Source: an uncultured Schumannella sp.
Lineage (GTDB): Bacteria; Actinomycetota; Actinomycetes; Actinomycetales; Microbacteriaceae
DNA: 41,403 nucleotides
Assembly (NCBI RefSeq): GCF_905479755.1
Contig: NZ_CAJQNT010000019.1
Span: 1-41,403 of the forward strand
Direction of reading: 5' to 3'
In this document: positions 40,336 through 41,403 of the stretch, piece after piece
How the letters are laid out: each line of letters starts with the position of its first letter
Numbering within the stretch: the first letter of the stretch is position 1
The notes under the pieces: generated by a model
What the model was told of the DNA's origin: nothing
Databases searched by the model: none
Seen by the model: only the letters and a program-made list of their open reading frames with translations
Made by a program: the position numbers and the translations under genes

Positions 40336-40345
40336 ATGCTAGAAC
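40336..40345. promoter_or_regulatory. Overlapping divergent -10 elements, yajQ and transglycosylase genes
   Basis: On the minus strand TAGCAT (40341-40336) ends 6 nt before the yajQ ATG. On the plus strand TAGAAC (40340-40345) ends 6 nt before ATG 40352. The two hexamers share the TA at 40340-40341, so RNA polymerase could occupy only one direction at a time. Confidence 0.6.
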
Positions 40346-40351
40346 GAGCGG

Positions 40352-41092
40352 ATGCGTGAATCGGGGAGGCTGCTGACCGTCGGGGTGATCGGGGTCCTGC
40401 TTCTGTCGGGCTGCGCCGCCGTCGACGAGGTGCTGGATGCCGCGACCGTGGAGCCCGCGCCGAGTTGGGTGCCGCCGGTTGTGGCCCCGGACGCCGCGGC
40501 CGAACGGGGCTCCGGGATCGCGGGCCGGGTGGACGCCGACTGGCTGGCGACGGTGAGCGCGGAGACGGGAATCCCCGAACGGCAGCTGGCCGCCTACGCC
40601 GGCGTCACGCTGTGGAAGAACCAGACGATGCCGGAGTGCGTGTTCTCGTGGCCGACGATCGCCGCGATCGCGGCGGTCGAGAGCGACCACGGCCGACATG
40701 GCGGCTCGAGTGTGGCCGATGACGGGCAGGTCTCGCCGCCGATCATCGGCATCGCCCTCGAGGGCGGCGACACCGATCTCATTCCGGACAGCGACGGCGG
40801 TGAGCTCGACGGCGACACCGAGTTCGACCGCGCGGTGGGGCCGTTTCAGCTGATCCCGCAGACCTGGCGCAATTGGCACGTGGATGCCAACGGCGACGGC
40901 GTCGAGGACCCGCAGAACATCGACGACGCCGCGATGGCGGCCGTGAACTATCTGTGCCGCGCGAGCGCTCCGCAAGACACCGAGGCGGGCTGGCGGGCCG
41001 CGATCACCGCCTACAACTCGGCGCCGAGCTACATCGACGCGGTGGCGCGCGCGGCCGCGAGCTACGCCGAGGCGGTCGCCGCACTGGAGTGA
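40352..41092 (+). CDS. Lytic transglycosylase-like lipoprotein
   Basis: This secreted cell-wall hydrolase has 246 residues: a signal peptide with lipobox LSGC (C21), a linker, and an MltB/SLT-like lysozyme fold (about 70-245). AAVESDHGRHGG (about 107-118) holds the catalytic Glu; AVGPFQLIPQTWRNW (about 162-176) and AITAYNSAPSYIDAV (about 220-234) are the conserved GPFQ and YN regions. It should cleave peptidoglycan glycan strands outside the membrane. ATG 40352 is leaderless. No additional wall-binding domain is present. Confidence 0.92.
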   Translation: MRESGRLLTVGVIGVLLLSGCAAVDEVLDAATVEPAPSWVPPVVAPDAAAERGSGIAGRVDADWLATVSAETGIPERQLAAYAGVTLWKNQTMPECVFSWPTIAAIAAVESDHGRHGGSSVADDGQVSPPIIGIALEGGDTDLIPDSDGGELDGDTEFDRAVGPFQLIPQTWRNWHVDANGDGVEDPQNIDDAAMAAVNYLCRASAPQDTEAGWRAAITAYNSAPSYIDAVARAAASYAEAVAALE

Positions 41093-41126
41093 GAGCGGCG
41101 CGGTCGTAGAAGGCTCCCGGACCTTG

Positions 41127-41132
41127 TATCCT
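41127..41132 (+). promoter_or_regulatory. -10 element of tRNA-Tyr
   Basis: TATCCT lies 45 bp upstream of the mature tRNA 5' end; transcription would start near 41139. The -35 region is not convincing. Confidence 0.4.
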
Positions 41133-41177
41133 TGTCAGGCGCGTCCGGTCGGTGAATACACCGGAAGGGCGCAGCCC

Positions 41178-41262
41178 GGCGAGTTACCCAAGCGGCCAAA
41201 GGGATCTGACTGTAAATCAGACTGCTCTGCATTCGGGGGTTCGAATCCCTCACTCGCCACCA
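41178..41262 (+). tRNA. tRNA-Tyr (GTA), class II with encoded CCA
   Basis: The acceptor arms GGCGAGT (41178-41184) and ACTCGCC (41252-41258) pair fully. The anticodon stem TCTGA/TCAGA (41205-41209 and 41217-41221) carries GTA at 41212-41214. The long variable arm, the T-arm with GGTTCGAATCC and the genomically encoded CCA (41260-41262) are as expected for bacterial tRNA-Tyr. Confidence 0.97.
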
Positions 41263-41266
41263 CTGT

Positions 41267-41282
41267 GATGTCTCACGACATC
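41267..41282. repeat. Small inverted repeat after tRNA-Tyr, possible IS end
   Basis: GATGTC (41267-41272) and GACATC (41277-41282) flank TCAC. A similar 'TGATGTCTCACGACATCG' sequence, as I recall, occurs near IS481-like elements of actinobacteria, and a transposase-like C-terminus follows. The link is an inference. Confidence 0.3.
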
Positions 41283-41286
41283 GTGG

Positions 41287-41323
41287 ACGGGCGAACCCCC
41301 ATTTTCGGGGTTCGCCCGTTTTT
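41287..41323 (+). terminator. Intrinsic terminator of tRNA-Tyr
   Basis: A perfect 13-bp stem (ACGGGCGAACCCC at 41287-41299, GGGGTTCGCCCGT at 41307-41319) with a 7-nt loop is followed by TTTTT (41319-41323). It overlaps by one base the stop codon of the leftward gene that enters from the right edge. Confidence 0.9.
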
Positions 41324-41403
41324 CATTCTTTGGCTTGGTAGCCCTTGTTCGGGTTGATGATGTGCTCAGCGATGACTTCTCCGTCGGGGGTGATCGTGGT
41401 GGC
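41323..41403 (-). CDS. C-terminal fragment of a probable transposase (IS481-like)
   Basis: The minus-strand frame enters from the right edge and ends at TGA 41325-41323. The visible 26 residues are TTITPDGEVIAEHIINPNKG preceded by Ala and followed by YQAKE. This short beta-hairpin ending in 'NP..YQ' resembles the C-terminal tails of actinobacterial IS481/IS3-type integrases, but 26 residues are too few for proof. A location next to a tRNA gene is common for mobile elements. Confidence 0.45.
   Translation of the reverse strand, partial: ATTITPDGEVIAEHIINPNKGYQAKE

Noticed and set aside
1-41403. CRISPR arrays, prophage genes, toxin-antitoxin pairs and biosynthetic gene clusters.
   Set aside because: No regularly spaced repeats with spacers, no phage structural genes and no such cassettes are visible; the window is mainly core genome.

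Overview
The window reads as chromosomal DNA of a high-GC actinobacterium, most likely a member of the Microbacteriaceae. Evidence: strong G/C bias at third codon positions, GTG/TTG starts, the mycobacterial-type small ribosomal protein bS22, the complete menaquinone pathway, system II cytochrome c maturation, and a compact actinobacterial Tad pilus locus. Nearly every base is accounted for by about 50 tightly packed genes. The assignments rest on motif reading and family knowledge; no database search was run.

Layout. 1-6100: the start of an unidentified gene, upp, tadA, a small membrane protein, a CDF metal transporter, proC, and a Trk/Ktr K+ uptake pair. 6100-8850: an ArsR regulator, a BldC/excisionase-like HTH protein, bS22, a HAD-IB phosphatase, a glutaredoxin-like protein, a Dabb protein and a YegP-like protein. 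The order proC / small HTH / bS22 / HAD phosphatase / glutaredoxin-like matches the Rv0500-Rv0508 neighbourhood of M. tuberculosis. 8850-12700: an archaeal-type AspRS, an HNH protein, a MerR regulator and a SulP transporter. 12700-17300: phosphatase-TlpA-CcdA-ResB-CcsB, the cytochrome c maturation operon, in the order of Rv0525-Rv0529. 17300-29050: menaquinone synthesis (menC, menB, menE, menA, menD, menF, menG and a polyprenyl diphosphate synthase), interleaved with a lipoprotein, two small membrane proteins, a PPK2 kinase and a GyrI-like protein. 29084-30460: an FprA-type ferredoxin-NADP reductase. 30470-38323: a Tad pilus locus (prepilin peptidase, Flp pilin, TadE, TadG-like, CpaB, TadZ/CpaE, TadA/CpaF, TadB, TadC). 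38331-41092: cardiolipin synthase, YajQ and a lytic transglycosylase lipoprotein. 41178-41323: tRNA-Tyr with a terminator. The window ends in the last codons of a probable transposase.

How it fits together. The menaquinone enzymes convert chorismate to menaquinone (MenF, MenD, MenC, MenE, MenB, MenA, MenG), and the polyprenyl synthase supplies the tail. The ResB/CcsB block builds the cytochromes that menaquinol feeds. FprA supplies reduced ferredoxin or NADPH. The Tad genes run as one translationally coupled operon behind a separate pilin promoter.

Most notable signals. (1) A 90-bp, codon-aligned block made of palindromic repeat units sits inside menB; the same repeat family occurs intergenically near 7164. 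(2) At least 16 genes begin exactly 6 nt after a TANNNT-like hexamer, which predicts leaderless mRNAs and fixes their starts. In three cases the TAG stop codon of the upstream gene is the first half of that hexamer. (3) Divergent leaderless genes share very small intergenic regions, with overlapping -10 boxes at 40336-40345. (4) There are regulatory-looking palindromes between upp and tadA, upstream of the small HTH gene, and inside the flp promoter spacer.
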